A stretch of 64,000 nucleotides of DNA from Primorskyibacter marinus. GTDB lineage: Bacteria > Pseudomonadota > Alphaproteobacteria > Rhodobacterales > Rhodobacteraceae. Under the pieces are notes generated by a model. That model was given only the letters and a program-made list of their open reading frames with translations, had not been told where the DNA came from and did no database searches. Of the stretch, positions 18,919-31,065 are shown piece after piece. The DNA lies in the NCBI RefSeq assembly GCF_003313245.1, contig NZ_QJSD01000005.1, positions 1 through 64,000 on the forward strand. The letters are read 5' to 3'. Numbering within the stretch: the first letter of the stretch is position 1; each line of letters starts with the position of its first letter. The position numbers and the translations under genes were made by a program.

Positions 18919-21900
18919 TTACGCAATGTCATAGATCTGACCCTGGAGTTGCAGGTTGATCTCGTTTTGCGCGCCACCATCGACCAGCGCCCAAATGATC
19001 TGGCCTGCGGGCTTATAGACCACGAATGCCTCACGCGCCCCGCCGCCTGCGCCCGGTGTCTGAGCATAGCTGACGCGAAAATCGTCAACGCTGGCGCGGG
19101 CACCGAAAATCAGCACATCACCTTGCTGCGCGTCATAGTCGCGGACCCAGTCCGTCGCGTGCAGACGAATGCCGCCATGATAGAACTGGTCGGCACCGTT
19201 GCCGCCGGCAAGCCTGTCAAAGCCGAAGCCGCCATTGAGGAAGTCGCGCCCATCGCCACCGACAAGCATATCTCCGAAGTCAGACCCGGACAGCACGTCA
19301 TTGCCATTGTTGCCGACCACCGTATCAGCGCCATGCCCGCCAAAGATGGTGTCATTGCCGTTTTGGCCGACAAGCCGGTCATTGCCAAATCCACCGACGA
19401 TGAGGTCGTTGCCATCGCCGCCGAAGATCATGTCGCCTTGGTCTGCATCGCTGGTGCCGCCGATCAATTCGTCGTCGCCATCGCCACCGCTGATCGTATC
19501 CCGGCCATCCTCGCCGCGCAGAATGTCCCGGCCCGCGTTGCCGGTCATGCGGTCGGCCGCGCTGCCGCCGTCGATCACGTCATTGGCGGCGCTGGCATGG
19601 ATGACGGTGGCGCTTGCCCCGCCGATCACGCGCTCGATGCTGTGGAATTCTCCGGTGTAGCTGCGATCGACCTGCACATAGCGGATCGAGAAGGTTTCGG
19701 CCTCCGCGCTGTCGGGACCGGGCAGAATGCGGCTTGCATCGTCGGAAGAGTTGGCAAAGGTCGGATTGGCCTCTTCAACCAGTTCCGGCGTCATGATCTG
19801 GCCGTTGAAGATCCGCGCCTCGCGGGTTCCGGTGTCGTCCCAGACTGGCTGATCCACCCGCAGCGTGGCCGAATATGTGCCTGCCACCAGATCCAGAGAG
19901 ATGTCGCCTTCAATATTGCCCAAATCGATCGTGTCGATGCCTGCGCCACCGAAAAGCGTGGCATTGCCCTGATCCAACACAAAGGTGTCGCGTCCGGAAC
20001 CGCCATAGGCCAGATCATCCCCCAATCCCAGGACCAGCACGTCGCCGCCTGCACCGCCGTCCAGCGTGTCGTTGCCCGCCCCGCCCGACAGGGCATTTGC
20101 ACCGGCGTTTCCGGTGATGTGGTCGTTGCCCGCCCCGCCGATCACGTTCTCGATGCTGATCAGCCGGTCCGACCCATGCGCGCCGGATGCGGTCATCTGG
20201 TCAAGATTCACGACGACATTGCCAAAATCGGCGGCCAGCACATCGCCTGCGGTATTGCGCACGACCGCGTTGGCATAGGACACCGTATCGCGTCCGGTGC
20301 CGCCGTCCAGCGTGTCATTGCCCGCGCCGCCATGCAGAACGTCACGACCGGCCCCGCCAAGCAGGCGGTCATTGCCGGTGCCGCCGATCAATTCGTCATT
20401 GCCGCCATAGCCTTCGAGAATGTCGTTGCCGCCCAGCCCGATGAACCTTTCGCCGAAATCGCGCCCGATTATGCGGTCGGAGACATCGACAACGCCGATG
20501 ACTTCCTCGATCCCGTAGACCATCGCGTCGATTCCGTTCAGCGTACCGGGGGTCGCCAATTCGCCGGTGCGCAGGTTCAGTTGCAACTGGCTGACAAAGC
20601 GCGAACTGGCATCCAGCGCCAGCGTGTCATATCCGCCGCCGCCGTAGATCGTGCCGTCCATCCGTCCGACATAGATGTAATCGTCGCCCTGATTGCCGTT
20701 CACCACATGACCGTCGCCGGAGGCATGTACATTCAGATGGTCATCGCCATTTCCGCCATAGATCTCGCCTTCGAGGTTCAGTTGCAGATAGTCGTCGCCA
20801 TCCTGGCCGTACAGTATCGCTTCGGAACTGCCATCGTTGGAATTGGCGCGGATCAGCCGGTCTTCTCCGTCACCGCCAAACACCGTCACCCGGTCATTGC
20901 CGTCCAGATAGACCTCGTCGGCGAAGTCCCCGAGATAGATGTATTCCATGCTGTGCAGGTTTCCGCCCGAAAACGCCGACGTGGTGCTGGATCCGGAACT
21001 GGACGACGAGCCCAGATCGCCGGACTCGTCGGCAATGGCGGCGCTGATGCGGCTGCCGATGGCCCCTGACAGACGGATCGACCAGCGGGCATTGTCAATA
21101 AGCCGCGTATCCAGCGTGTCGTCGCCGCTGCCGCCGTCAAACGATCCGCGGTCTCCGGTCACCAGGATCAGGTCATCGCCAGTGCCGCCGGCCGCCTCTG
21201 TCACGCCTTCGGAACGGATCGTGTCATTGCCGCCACCGCCGTCAACGAAAAACCGGTCGCCGTAGCTGGCCAGTCGTCCGACAATGACGTCGTCCATGTC
21301 CGAGCCGACAAAGGATTCGATGTTGTCGAACCTGTCGGTTGCCAGAATTTGCGTGCCCGCATCATTCAGCCGCCGCACGATGCCGTTTTCCGCAAAGACC
21401 CTGAGCGGGCCCGAGGATTCCTGTGTGTCGATGCGGCTTTGGCTATGGTCTCGGCCGACGCGGTAGTTGTTCCACTGGCGCGAATAAATCAGCGTGTCAA
21501 AACCCTCGTTGCCGTCATAAACCTCGCCGCGTCGCCCGACGACCGTGCCACCGGCGACAAGTATATCGCTGTCCTCGCCGCCCGAAACGGTGTCATTGCC
21601 CGCGCCGCCGATCAGCAGGTCACGCCCGCCACCGCCCGAGATCACATCGTTGCCTTCACGCCCGTCAATGAAGTCGCGGCCCGAATTGCCGACAAGCCGG
21701 TTCCCCGCACCGTTACCGCGAAAATCAATGTCGCGATTGTCGTACATCTCGGCGTTTTCGATGCTGACCAGCACATCGCGGTCCGATCCGTCCCAGGCCT
21801 GACCGGTCACCAGATCCACCGTGGTGCGCGAATTTCCGGAGGCGTCGTTCTCGGCATAGATCCAGGTATCGCTGCCATTGCCGCCATTGACCGTATCGGC

Positions 21901-23415
21901 GCCCAGCAGCGTCACGAACGCATCGTCGCCTTCGCCGCCGGTCAGCGAATCCGCGCTGTTCGATCCGGTGAACCGATCATCGCCGCCCAGACCGAAAGCC
22001 ACCAGCCCGTTGACGGCGGCATAGATGAAATCCGCATTCTCAGTTCCGGTGAAGGGCGAAGAGGTCACACGGAACACACTGTTGAACAGTTGGGTCTGGG
22101 TCAGCTTCACATCATTGAAGACGAATTGTTCGATTTCATAAGCGACCTCGACCCCCTGTCGCCCGCCGCCTTCATGCAGAAACACGATCGGCCCGTTTTC
22201 CTGCGGCCGCGAATAGCTGTAATTGATAAAGTTTTCTTCAAAGATCAGCCGATCCGTGCCCGCGCCGCCATAGACCGTATCATCCCCGATACTGGCATAG
22301 ATCACGTCATGGCCGCCATTGGCCTGCACGAGGTCATTGCCCGCGCCGGGTTCCAGCACATCCGCGGTGTCCCGCCCGATCAGCGTATCGTCGTCTTGAC
22401 TTCCGCCACGAATATTCCCGGTCGCGTCGCCGTCCAGCAGGTTGAAGATGTCATCGGTCAGGTCGTCGATAAAGCTGCTGATATCGGTGTTCCAGCCAAG
22501 CGACCCCAGGAATTCATCGACCTGCACAAACGCGCCGTCGATCTGCGCTTCGATCCGGTCCAGTACATTTGCACCGGGAATCAGATCGGCAATCTTGTCG
22601 GCAATCCGGTCCAGAACAGCGGTGATGCCCAAACTGTCGAGGATCCAGTCCACCACGGGCCTCACTGTGATATTGTAGATGAAGCCAACGGCGTCCAGCA
22701 CCGGTTCCAGCGGGCGCAGCGCCGAATAGGCCGCGTTAAGCGGTCCGGACAGAAACCCGAGCGAGTCGTTGATGCGCGAAAAGGCCGATGCGACAGAGTT
22801 CATCGGCGAGAACAGCCCCGAGTAGAACTGCGCGCGAAAACCGTCGATCTCGGACTCGATGCCGTCATAGATGCCGTTCAAACGCTCCATCGCGGAATTG
22901 ATCGGGCTGACCGTGGTGTCGACCGCGCGGGACAGGGGGTTGATCGAACTGCCCACGAAATCGAAAACAAGGATCATGTTATTGGCGCGATTGACCTCGA
23001 TCTGAAGCCTTGCATTGCTGATCGCCAGTTTTGCGTCGAAATCCTCCAGCTTGTCTTCGGCATCCTCCAGCCGGTCAGGCCAGCCCGAACGCTCGATCCG
23101 TTCGTCCAGATCGCGAGCCTTGTCGCGGATGCGGATCGTGGCGGTCTCCAGCCGGTCAAGAACGCCGTCCATCACCTTGGCCACAGCCTTCATCGGCCCG
23201 ACCTTTTCCAGCACTTTCAGCGAAAACTGCATAGAACGGATGGTGCGCAGGAAGTCGGTGGCCTGATCCTCGACATAGCCGGCGGCTTCCAATGCCTCCT
23301 GCGCGATCTCCACCGCGTCGAGCATGTTTTCAACCTCGTCGCGCAGGTCGGTGACATTCGACCGCGTGTGGTTGAGATTGGTTCTGTAGTCGAGAAGTTC
23401 TTGTCCGGCAGCCAT
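18919..23415 (-). CDS. Giant RTX calcium-binding protein with helical N-terminal domain
   Basis: A 1,498-residue acidic protein. The ATG at 23415 is preceded by GAGGAA at 6 bases; a TTG two codons upstream is less likely. Residues about 1-330 are rich in predicted helix with heptad-like spacing and no RTX motifs. From about 350 to 1,430 there are many blocks of GGxGxDxLx nonapeptides (for example GGAGNDTLDGGTGRDT), separated by non-repeat segments. The last ~80 residues end in LQLQGQIYDIA, similar to tails of type I secreted RTX proteins. No signal peptide is visible. It is presumably secreted by a type I system, none of which is in the window. Adhesin, surface-layer or toxin roles are all possible. 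Confidence 0.88.
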   Translation of the reverse strand: MAAGQELLDYRTNLNHTRSNVTDLRDEVENMLDAVEIAQEALEAAGYVEDQATDFLRTIRSMQFSLKVLEKVGPMKAVAKVMDGVLDRLETATIRIRDKARDLDERIERSGWPDRLEDAEDKLEDFDAKLAISNARLQIEVNRANNMILVFDFVGSSINPLSRAVDTTVSPINSAMERLNGIYDGIESEIDGFRAQFYSGLFSPMNSVASAFSRINDSLGFLSGPLNAAYSALRPLEPVLDAVGFIYNITVRPVVDWILDSLGITAVLDRIADKIADLIPGANVLDRIEAQIDGAFVQVDEFLGSLGWNTDISSFIDDLTDDIFNLLDGDATGNIRGGSQDDDTLIGRDTADVLEPGAGNDLVQANGGHDVIYASIGDDTVYGGAGTDRLIFEENFINYSYSRPQENGPIVFLHEGGGRQGVEVAYEIEQFVFNDVKLTQTQLFNSVFRVTSSPFTGTENADFIYAAVNGLVAFGLGGDDRFTGSNSADSLTGGEGDDAFVTLLGADTVNGGNGSDTWIYAENDASGNSRTTVDLVTGQAWDGSDRDVLVSIENAEMYDNRDIDFRGNGAGNRLVGNSGRDFIDGREGNDVISGGGGRDLLIGGAGNDTVSGGEDSDILVAGGTVVGRRGEVYDGNEGFDTLIYSRQWNNYRVGRDHSQSRIDTQESSGPLRVFAENGIVRRLNDAGTQILATDRFDNIESFVGSDMDDVIVGRLASYGDRFFVDGGGGNDTIRSEGVTEAAGGTGDDLILVTGDRGSFDGGSGDDTLDTRLIDNARWSIRLSGAIGSRISAAIADESGDLGSSSSSGSSTTSAFSGGNLHSMEYIYLGDFADEVYLDGNDRVTVFGGDGEDRLIRANSNDGSSEAILYGQDGDDYLQLNLEGEIYGGNGDDHLNVHASGDGHVVNGNQGDDYIYVGRMDGTIYGGGGYDTLALDASSRFVSQLQLNLRTGELATPGTLNGIDAMVYGIEEVIGVVDVSDRIIGRDFGERFIGLGGNDILEGYGGNDELIGGTGNDRLLGGAGRDVLHGGAGNDTLDGGTGRDTVSYANAVVRNTAGDVLAADFGNVVVNLDQMTASGAHGSDRLISIENVIGGAGNDHITGNAGANALSGGAGNDTLDGGAGGDVLVLGLGDDLAYGGSGRDTFVLDQGNATLFGGAGIDTIDLGNIEGDISLDLVAGTYSATLRVDQPVWDDTGTREARIFNGQIMTPELVEEANPTFANSSDDASRILPGPDSAEAETFSIRYVQVDRSYTGEFHSIERVIGGASATVIHASAANDVIDGGSAADRMTGNAGRDILRGEDGRDTISGGDGDDELIGGTSDADQGDMIFGGDGNDLIVGGFGNDRLVGQNGNDTIFGGHGADTVVGNNGNDVLSGSDFGDMLVGGDGRDFLNGGFGFDRLAGGNGADQFYHGGIRLHATDWVRDYDAQQGDVLIFGARASVDDFRVSYAQTPGAGGGAREAFVVYKPAGQIIWALVDGGAQNEINLQLQGQIYDIA

Positions 23416-23573
23416 TTGCAATTCCTCGGTTCAATCAACTTTTGCGCGGCACGAATTGCGCCGTGGCGGGAAAAAACCGCCAATGCGCACAAGTTTACCA
23501 TGGGGAAGGTGCTGGCCCCAATCAGGTGATCACCCCAAATTGGAACGACGCCGCCCGGATGCTGTGCAAGATG

Positions 23574-25571
23574 TCAGGTGGCGGGTGGCAGATTCACATA
23601 TACGCTCGTGCCACCGCGACGGGGCAGCAGGCCAAATGTCAGGTCGTATTCTCGCGCGATGCCCGCGACGATCGAAAGACCAAGCCCGCTGCCCGTGGCG
23701 GTCTCTGCCCCTGCCAGCCGGATGTTGCGGCCAAGCGCTTTTCGCAGATCAGTCTCCGTCAGGCCCGGACCGGTATCATGCACTTCCAGCCTGTGGCCGT
23801 CGCCGGATCGGCGCAGACCCACAAGAACCGTGCCAGTGGCGGTATATTTTATGGCGTTCGAGACAAGATTCGTGGCCAGACGCATCAGCGCGAGCGGCGG
23901 CAGCGCGGTCTGCGCCGTGCTGTCCACCACCCGCAGATCCAGCCCCTTGTCGTCCGCTTCGGCCGCGAACATGTCGCGCAGCGCATCCAGCACCTGATCG
24001 AGGCGTACATTCTCTGCCGGATGGCCGATTGTGTCGGTCGGCGGGTCATTGTCCAGATAGACATCGACGCCGCCGGGGCCGCTGACACTTGCCAATTCGC
24101 GGTTCACCAAGGCTTCGAGATAGTCGAACGTTTCTTCGATATCGATGGGGCGCGGTTTGGTCCGGGCGGCGTCTTTGCCCGGCAGCAGGGCCTGCACGTT
24201 CAGCCGCAATGCATGGATCGGTTGGCGCAGATCATGGACCGCATCGGCCAGCTTGCGCTCTTTGGATCGTGTCAATTCGACCGCGAGGGCGTAGCGTTGT
24301 TCCAGCTCTTGCAGGCGACCCGACAGGGACAGGCTGCGCCGCGCCTCTGACAGCGACATTTCCAGCGCTTCCTCGCGGTTGCGCTTCATCTGGTTGAACC
24401 GGTCGAGAATGGCAAACCCCATCAGCGCGGCGTCCAGCACCAGCACCACGCGAATGCTGTCGAATTGCACTTCCTCGGAAATCTCGATGCCCAGCCAGTG
24501 GCGCGCGGTCATGATCCCTGCCGAAACCACGGCACCGCCCCAGGCAAGCACATAGAACCGCACCTCGGCAAAGCGTGTCCGGGCGACGACCAGCCCGCTG
24601 GCGAAATACAAAAGCATCGAGATCAGCGACAGCAGCACCAGCAGCTTCTTGACCGTCTGCGTGTCAGCGAACAATGTCGCGCCGACCACCAGAAGGGTGA
24701 CCCCCATCATCGTCAGGATGATCCGTTCCAGCATCGGGTGATACAGGAAGGTTTGCAGGAAATGCCGCGCGAAATTCCCGCCGAACAGGATGATCCCGGA
24801 CCCGAGCAACACAGAGGCGTAGCCGTTGAACAGCGGTGCGTTCGGCCACAGATAGCGAAACGTGTTGCCGTCGGCATGCATGATGAACAGCAAACCGCAA
24901 GTTGCATATCCGGCATAAGCCGCGAAGATGAACTGGCGCGTTACCGCGAAGGCAGCGGTGGCGGCCATGACCAGAAACAGCATCATCCCGTAATAGATGA
25001 AGTTCTTCGCGGTCTTGCGTTCGGCCAGAATGGCAAAGCTTTCGGGGGTGCGAATGGCAAAGGCAGCCTCGGAAGAGCCGCCTGACCAATAGCGGATATA
25101 GACCGCAACAGGTTCACCGAAGGGCAGGGGAAGCGACACGACCAGTTCCGGATAGGCGATCTCCCGGTCGGAAAAGGGCGAGGCCGGGTCCAGGTCCTCC
25201 AGAAGCTGCGTGCCCTGCGCGCCCGCCAGGTAGACGCGGAACCCCTGAAAGAAGTTTTCGCGGACATGCAGACGCCATTCGGGCACTGCGGCGTTCTCGT
25301 TCTTCAGCAAAACCCGCAGCCAGATCGCATCTTTTGTATAGCCGAAATCGGCGCTTGGGCCGCTGACGGCCTGCCAGTCATCGGCGCGTTCCGGGGCGCT
25401 GACATCGTCAAGGGAAAGGTTGCGGGACGGATCGCGCAGGGCCATGATATGTCCCTGCAACTGGGTCGCGGCAAGCGGACCGTGCAATTCGATAACCGGC
25501 TGGGCCAGCGCCGCTGCTGCCCAGCAGACCGCGACATATATCAGCCCCGTTAGCGGGACGATCTTTCGCAT
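23574..25571 (-). CDS. 7TMR-DISM sensor histidine kinase
   Basis: A 665-residue membrane kinase. A signal peptide is followed by a periplasmic DISM-type beta domain (about 30-160), a seven-helix membrane region (about 180-385), a coiled coil, a phosphoacceptor domain with HDLRQPIHALRLN (His near 446) and an ATPase domain with NLVSNAIKYTATG, HDTGPGL and GSGLGLSIVAGIA. It lies head-to-head with a NarL-type regulator 32 bases away, its obvious partner. The signal is unknown; DISM domains are thought to bind carbohydrate-like ligands. It follows the RTX promoter by 150 bases on the same strand, so control of the RTX gene is plausible but unproven. Confidence 0.92.
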   Translation of the reverse strand: MRKIVPLTGLIYVAVCWAAAALAQPVIELHGPLAATQLQGHIMALRDPSRNLSLDDVSAPERADDWQAVSGPSADFGYTKDAIWLRVLLKNENAAVPEWRLHVRENFFQGFRVYLAGAQGTQLLEDLDPASPFSDREIAYPELVVSLPLPFGEPVAVYIRYWSGGSSEAAFAIRTPESFAILAERKTAKNFIYYGMMLFLVMAATAAFAVTRQFIFAAYAGYATCGLLFIMHADGNTFRYLWPNAPLFNGYASVLLGSGIILFGGNFARHFLQTFLYHPMLERIILTMMGVTLLVVGATLFADTQTVKKLLVLLSLISMLLYFASGLVVARTRFAEVRFYVLAWGGAVVSAGIMTARHWLGIEISEEVQFDSIRVVLVLDAALMGFAILDRFNQMKRNREEALEMSLSEARRSLSLSGRLQELEQRYALAVELTRSKERKLADAVHDLRQPIHALRLNVQALLPGKDAARTKPRPIDIEETFDYLEALVNRELASVSGPGGVDVYLDNDPPTDTIGHPAENVRLDQVLDALRDMFAAEADDKGLDLRVVDSTAQTALPPLALMRLATNLVSNAIKYTATGTVLVGLRRSGDGHRLEVHDTGPGLTETDLRKALGRNIRLAGAETATGSGLGLSIVAGIAREYDLTFGLLPRRGGTSVYVNLPPAT

Positions 25572-25603
25572 TCGATGCCCTCGTGCAGGAAAGGCCAGGA
25601 CCG

Positions 25604-26221
25604 ATGCCCGTAACCCTTCTGGTTGCCGATGATCATGCCTTTACGCTGGACGGTATGCAACGCGCGCTGTCACGGATCGACGGGGTACAGGTGGTGGCCA
25701 CCGCCCATAACGGGATCGAGGCAATCGCCCTGGCGCGTGCGCACCGTCCCGATATTGCCGTGCTGGACATCGCCATGCCCGGCGCCAACGGGCTGGAGGT
25801 GGTGGTCGAGCTGCGCCGGTGGTCGCCCGGCACGCGTTGCGTCATCGTGACCGGCACCCCCGCGCCGGGCGTTTTGCGCCAATTGCAGGACCTTGGCGTC
25901 TGCGGATTGTTCGTGAAATCCGCCGATCCGCAAGAGATTTGCGCGGGCATTGCCCGGATCGTCGCTGGCGAGACGGTGATCGCACCCGAGATCGCGATGC
26001 GCATTGCCGAGGAAACCGCCGCCGAGGGGCTGTCGGAGCGTGAATTGGAAGTGTTGCAGATGATAGCGCGCGGCCTGACCAATTCCGGCATCGCCGAGGC
26101 GCTGTCCATCAGCCCCAAGACCGTCGAAAGCCACCGTGCGTCCCTGATGCGCAAGTTGCGGGTGCATTCCGTCGCACAACTGCTGATCCGGGCGGTGCGC
26201 GACGGGTTGGTCTCGGTCTGA
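25604..26221 (+). CDS. NarL/LuxR-type response regulator
   Basis: A 205-residue DNA-binding regulator. The receiver domain has the acidic pair in VADDHAF, the phosphoacceptor aspartate in AVLDIAMPGANG, the switch threonine in VIVTGTP and lysine in FVKSADP. The LuxR-type helix-turn-helix is LSERELEVLQMIARG to SPKTVESHRASLMRKL. I use the ATG at 25604 because AGGA lies three bases before it; the frame is open seven codons further. It is divergent from the DISM kinase and faces csbD, which it may influence. Confidence 0.93.
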   Translation: MPVTLLVADDHAFTLDGMQRALSRIDGVQVVATAHNGIEAIALARAHRPDIAVLDIAMPGANGLEVVVELRRWSPGTRCVIVTGTPAPGVLRQLQDLGVCGLFVKSADPQEICAGIARIVAGETVIAPEIAMRIAEETAAEGLSERELEVLQMIARGLTNSGIAEALSISPKTVESHRASLMRKLRVHSVAQLLIRAVRDGLVSV

Positions 26222-26281
26222 TGGCGGCAAGGGTAGTCCCTCCCACACTGTCACCGTTTGTACATTTCACGGCAACCAAGC

Positions 26282-26306
26282 GGAACATACTGCGCGTCTG
26301 CGAGTT
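26282..26306 (+). promoter_or_regulatory. EcfG-type general stress promoter upstream of csbD
   Basis: GGAAC (26282-26286) and GTT (26304-26306) with a 17-base spacer match the alphaproteobacterial EcfG consensus GGAAC-N16/17-(C)GTT. The -10 ends 36 bases before the csbD start, a normal leader length. CsbD-family genes are classic stress-regulon members, which supports the call. Confidence 0.65.
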
Positions 26307-26342
26307 ATATTTTCGAATGACACAACGACAGGAGAGATCGTT

Positions 26343-26540
26343 ATGAACTGGGATCAGATCGAAGGTAAATGGGAACAATTCAAAGGCAACGCCCGCGAGC
26401 AATGGGGCAAGCTGACCGATGACGAGCTGGCCGAAGCCCGCGGCAACCGCGAGCAACTCGCGGGCCTCGTGCAAGAGCGCTACGGCAAGACCAAGGAAGA
26501 AGCCGAGCGTGAAGTCGACGAATGGCAAGCGCGGATGTAA
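26343..26540 (+). CDS. CsbD-family stress-response protein
   Basis: A 65-residue hydrophilic protein, MNWDQIEGKWEQFKGNARE to the C-terminal VDEWQARM, covering the whole CsbD domain. The family is induced in general stress, and its molecular role is not established. GGAGAG lies 7 bases before the ATG. An EcfG-like promoter precedes it and a strong terminator follows, so it is a monocistronic unit. Confidence 0.93.
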   Translation: MNWDQIEGKWEQFKGNAREQWGKLTDDELAEARGNREQLAGLVQERYGKTKEEAEREVDEWQARM

Positions 26541-26564
26541 ATACGCACATTTCAATGTAAGAAT

Positions 26565-26590
26565 GGCGGGGCATGTCCCCGCCTTCTTTT
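26565..26590 (+). terminator. Intrinsic terminator of csbD
   Basis: GGCGGGG (26565-26571) and CCCCGCC (26577-26583) with a 5-base loop, followed by TTCTTTTTG. A classical rho-independent terminator 25 bases after the csbD stop. Confidence 0.88.
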
Positions 26591-26766
26591 TGCGAAGAGG
26601 ATGGTGAAAAGAACACCGTACCGGTCCAGTATATTTTCACCTTTAGCCTACGTCGCAAGTCGTGACCGATGATGTGTAACAATCACACTCAGTCAATTAG
26701 CATGGACGTTGCCGCCACGATTTCCAGATGCGGCGCAGGGCGCTAGACCGGGAGCATCAATTTGCC

Positions 26767-28725
<1,959 letters not shown>

Positions 28726-28856
28726 TGTGCTGCTCTTTTTCTGTGTTTTTGCTTGCGGTCATTATGGCAGAGCACGGGGCAGGGGAAAAGCACGCGTTGC
28801 ACCCGATCCTACAGCATATCGTCTTGCAAGCGATTTGGTGGCGACAGGTGCCGGAG

Positions 28857-28878
28857 GCCCCGGCTCGATGGCCGGGGC
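28857..28878. terminator. GC-rich hairpin, copy 2 of a dispersed family
   Basis: GCCCCGGC (28857-28864) and GCCGGGGC (28871-28878) with loop TCGATG, six bases past the sdhE stop and upstream of parE. The stem is identical to the 8060-8081 copy and the loop differs by two bases. Likely separates sdhE from parE transcription. Confidence 0.6.
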
Positions 28879-28883
28879 GCGTG

Positions 28884-29144
28884 TCATCCGGCCGATGCCG
28901 TTTGCGAGATGTCCTCGATCAGCACCGCAAGAGCCTCGGGCGCTGCTTTCTGGCCCGACACCCATTGATAAAGGTCCTGATCGTTCTCGCCCAGAAGCGC
29001 CTCGTACCGGTCAAGTTGGGCGCTGTCCAACTGCGCCAGCCGCGCATCCGCGTAGCGTGACAACAGAATGTCCATCTCTTTGATCCCGCGCCGCATGGAT
29101 CGCATCTTCAGTCGTTTAAGCCGGATCTCACGGGGTTCGCTCAT
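28884..29144 (-). CDS. sdhE: FAD assembly factor SdhE
   Basis: Small factor that promotes covalent FAD attachment to succinate dehydrogenase (SdhE/SDHAF2 family). The 86-residue protein has the core motif MRSMRRGIKEMDILLSRYA, equivalent to the family RRGxxE(L/M)D, and LLGENDQDLYQWVSG. Its ATG overlaps the stop of the XRE regulator gene by four bases (29141-29144), implying coupled translation. Confidence 0.92.
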   Translation of the reverse strand: MSEPREIRLKRLKMRSMRRGIKEMDILLSRYADARLAQLDSAQLDRYEALLGENDQDLYQWVSGQKAAPEALAVLIEDISQTASAG

Positions 29145-29539
29145 TGATTTGCGTCCTGCATCAGCGTGCGCAGGCGCTTTTCCAAACGTCCCATATGGGC
29201 GGCGGATTTGCGAAAGGTTTCGCGGGCCTCGCGAATATCGGCAAGGATCTCGCCCAGCCCTTCGGGCATCTCGGTCTCATCCTCGGGCGCGTCCACGCCT
29301 TCTCCGTCGCCATTAAGCAGCCACATCATCGAAACGTTGAGCAGCCCCGCCATCATCGACAGACGGTTGGCGCGTGGTTCTGACGTGTCGGCCTCCCAGC
29401 TTTCCAGGGTCGACAGTTTGATGCCCAGCCGTTTGGCCAGATCTTTTTGGGTCATGTTGGCCGCTTCTCGGGCGGCGGCGACGCGGTCTCCGAAGGTGGC
29501 CCTGTCGGGGCCGTACCAGGCGTCGTTCGTGTCGGTCAT
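29141..29539 (-). CDS. XRE-family helix-turn-helix regulator
   Basis: A 132-residue protein with an N-terminal Cro/C1 helix-turn-helix (MTQKDLAKRLGIKLSTLESW) and an acidic, helical C-terminus (GLGEILADIREARETFRK). I place the start at the ATG at 29539 (MTDTNDAWYGPDR), with GGAAGGA 7 bases upstream; the open frame runs 108 codons further but overlaps the divergent aminotransferase. It overlaps sdhE downstream. Target genes are unknown. Confidence 0.88.
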   Translation of the reverse strand: MTDTNDAWYGPDRATFGDRVAAAREAANMTQKDLAKRLGIKLSTLESWEADTSEPRANRLSMMAGLLNVSMMWLLNGDGEGVDAPEDETEMPEGLGEILADIREARETFRKSAAHMGRLEKRLRTLMQDANQ

Positions 29540-29567
29540 GCAGTGTCCTTCCAGCGATTGGGCTTGA

Positions 29568-30827
<1,260 letters not shown>

Positions 30828-31000
30828 CAATAAACGGGCAGACCTCCGGCAGTTTTCGGACCAGGGCGGCTTCGTTCTGGGATCAATATGCCGGGGCGGC
30901 GGACGTGCTGCGGTTGTCCAAGCATGATCCAGGAGACGCTCTTGCCTGTCGACGAACAGACAGGCTTTACAGGGACCAACGTCGGCCCCGCGCGAAACCC

Positions 31001-31022
31001 GTCCCGGCCCCCGAGCCGGGAC
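31001..31022. terminator. GC-rich hairpin, copy 3 of a dispersed family (inverted)
   Basis: GTCCCGGC (31001-31008) and GCCGGGAC (31015-31022) with loop CCCCGA, between convergent aspC and the MATE gene. Read on the minus strand it matches the 8053-8090 copy, including the flank CGGGTTTCGC. One stem pair is changed on both sides relative to that copy. Confidence 0.6.
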
Positions 31023-31065
31023 CTCTTGTTCAGCTTGCAACTACCTCAAGGCTCAAAATGGCACC

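Noticed and set aside
18868-21069. Open frame of 733 codons on the plus strand
   Set aside because: It is antisense to the RTX repeats. The periodic GGxGxD codons leave opposite frames open; the product has no family features.
18919-23415. Periodic repeats that could suggest a tandem DNA repeat or CRISPR
   Set aside because: The periodicity is 27 bases and in frame, from RTX nonapeptides; there are no conserved repeats with unique spacers.
21349-23529. Open frame of 726 codons on the plus strand
   Set aside because: Same antisense effect over the first half of the RTX gene.
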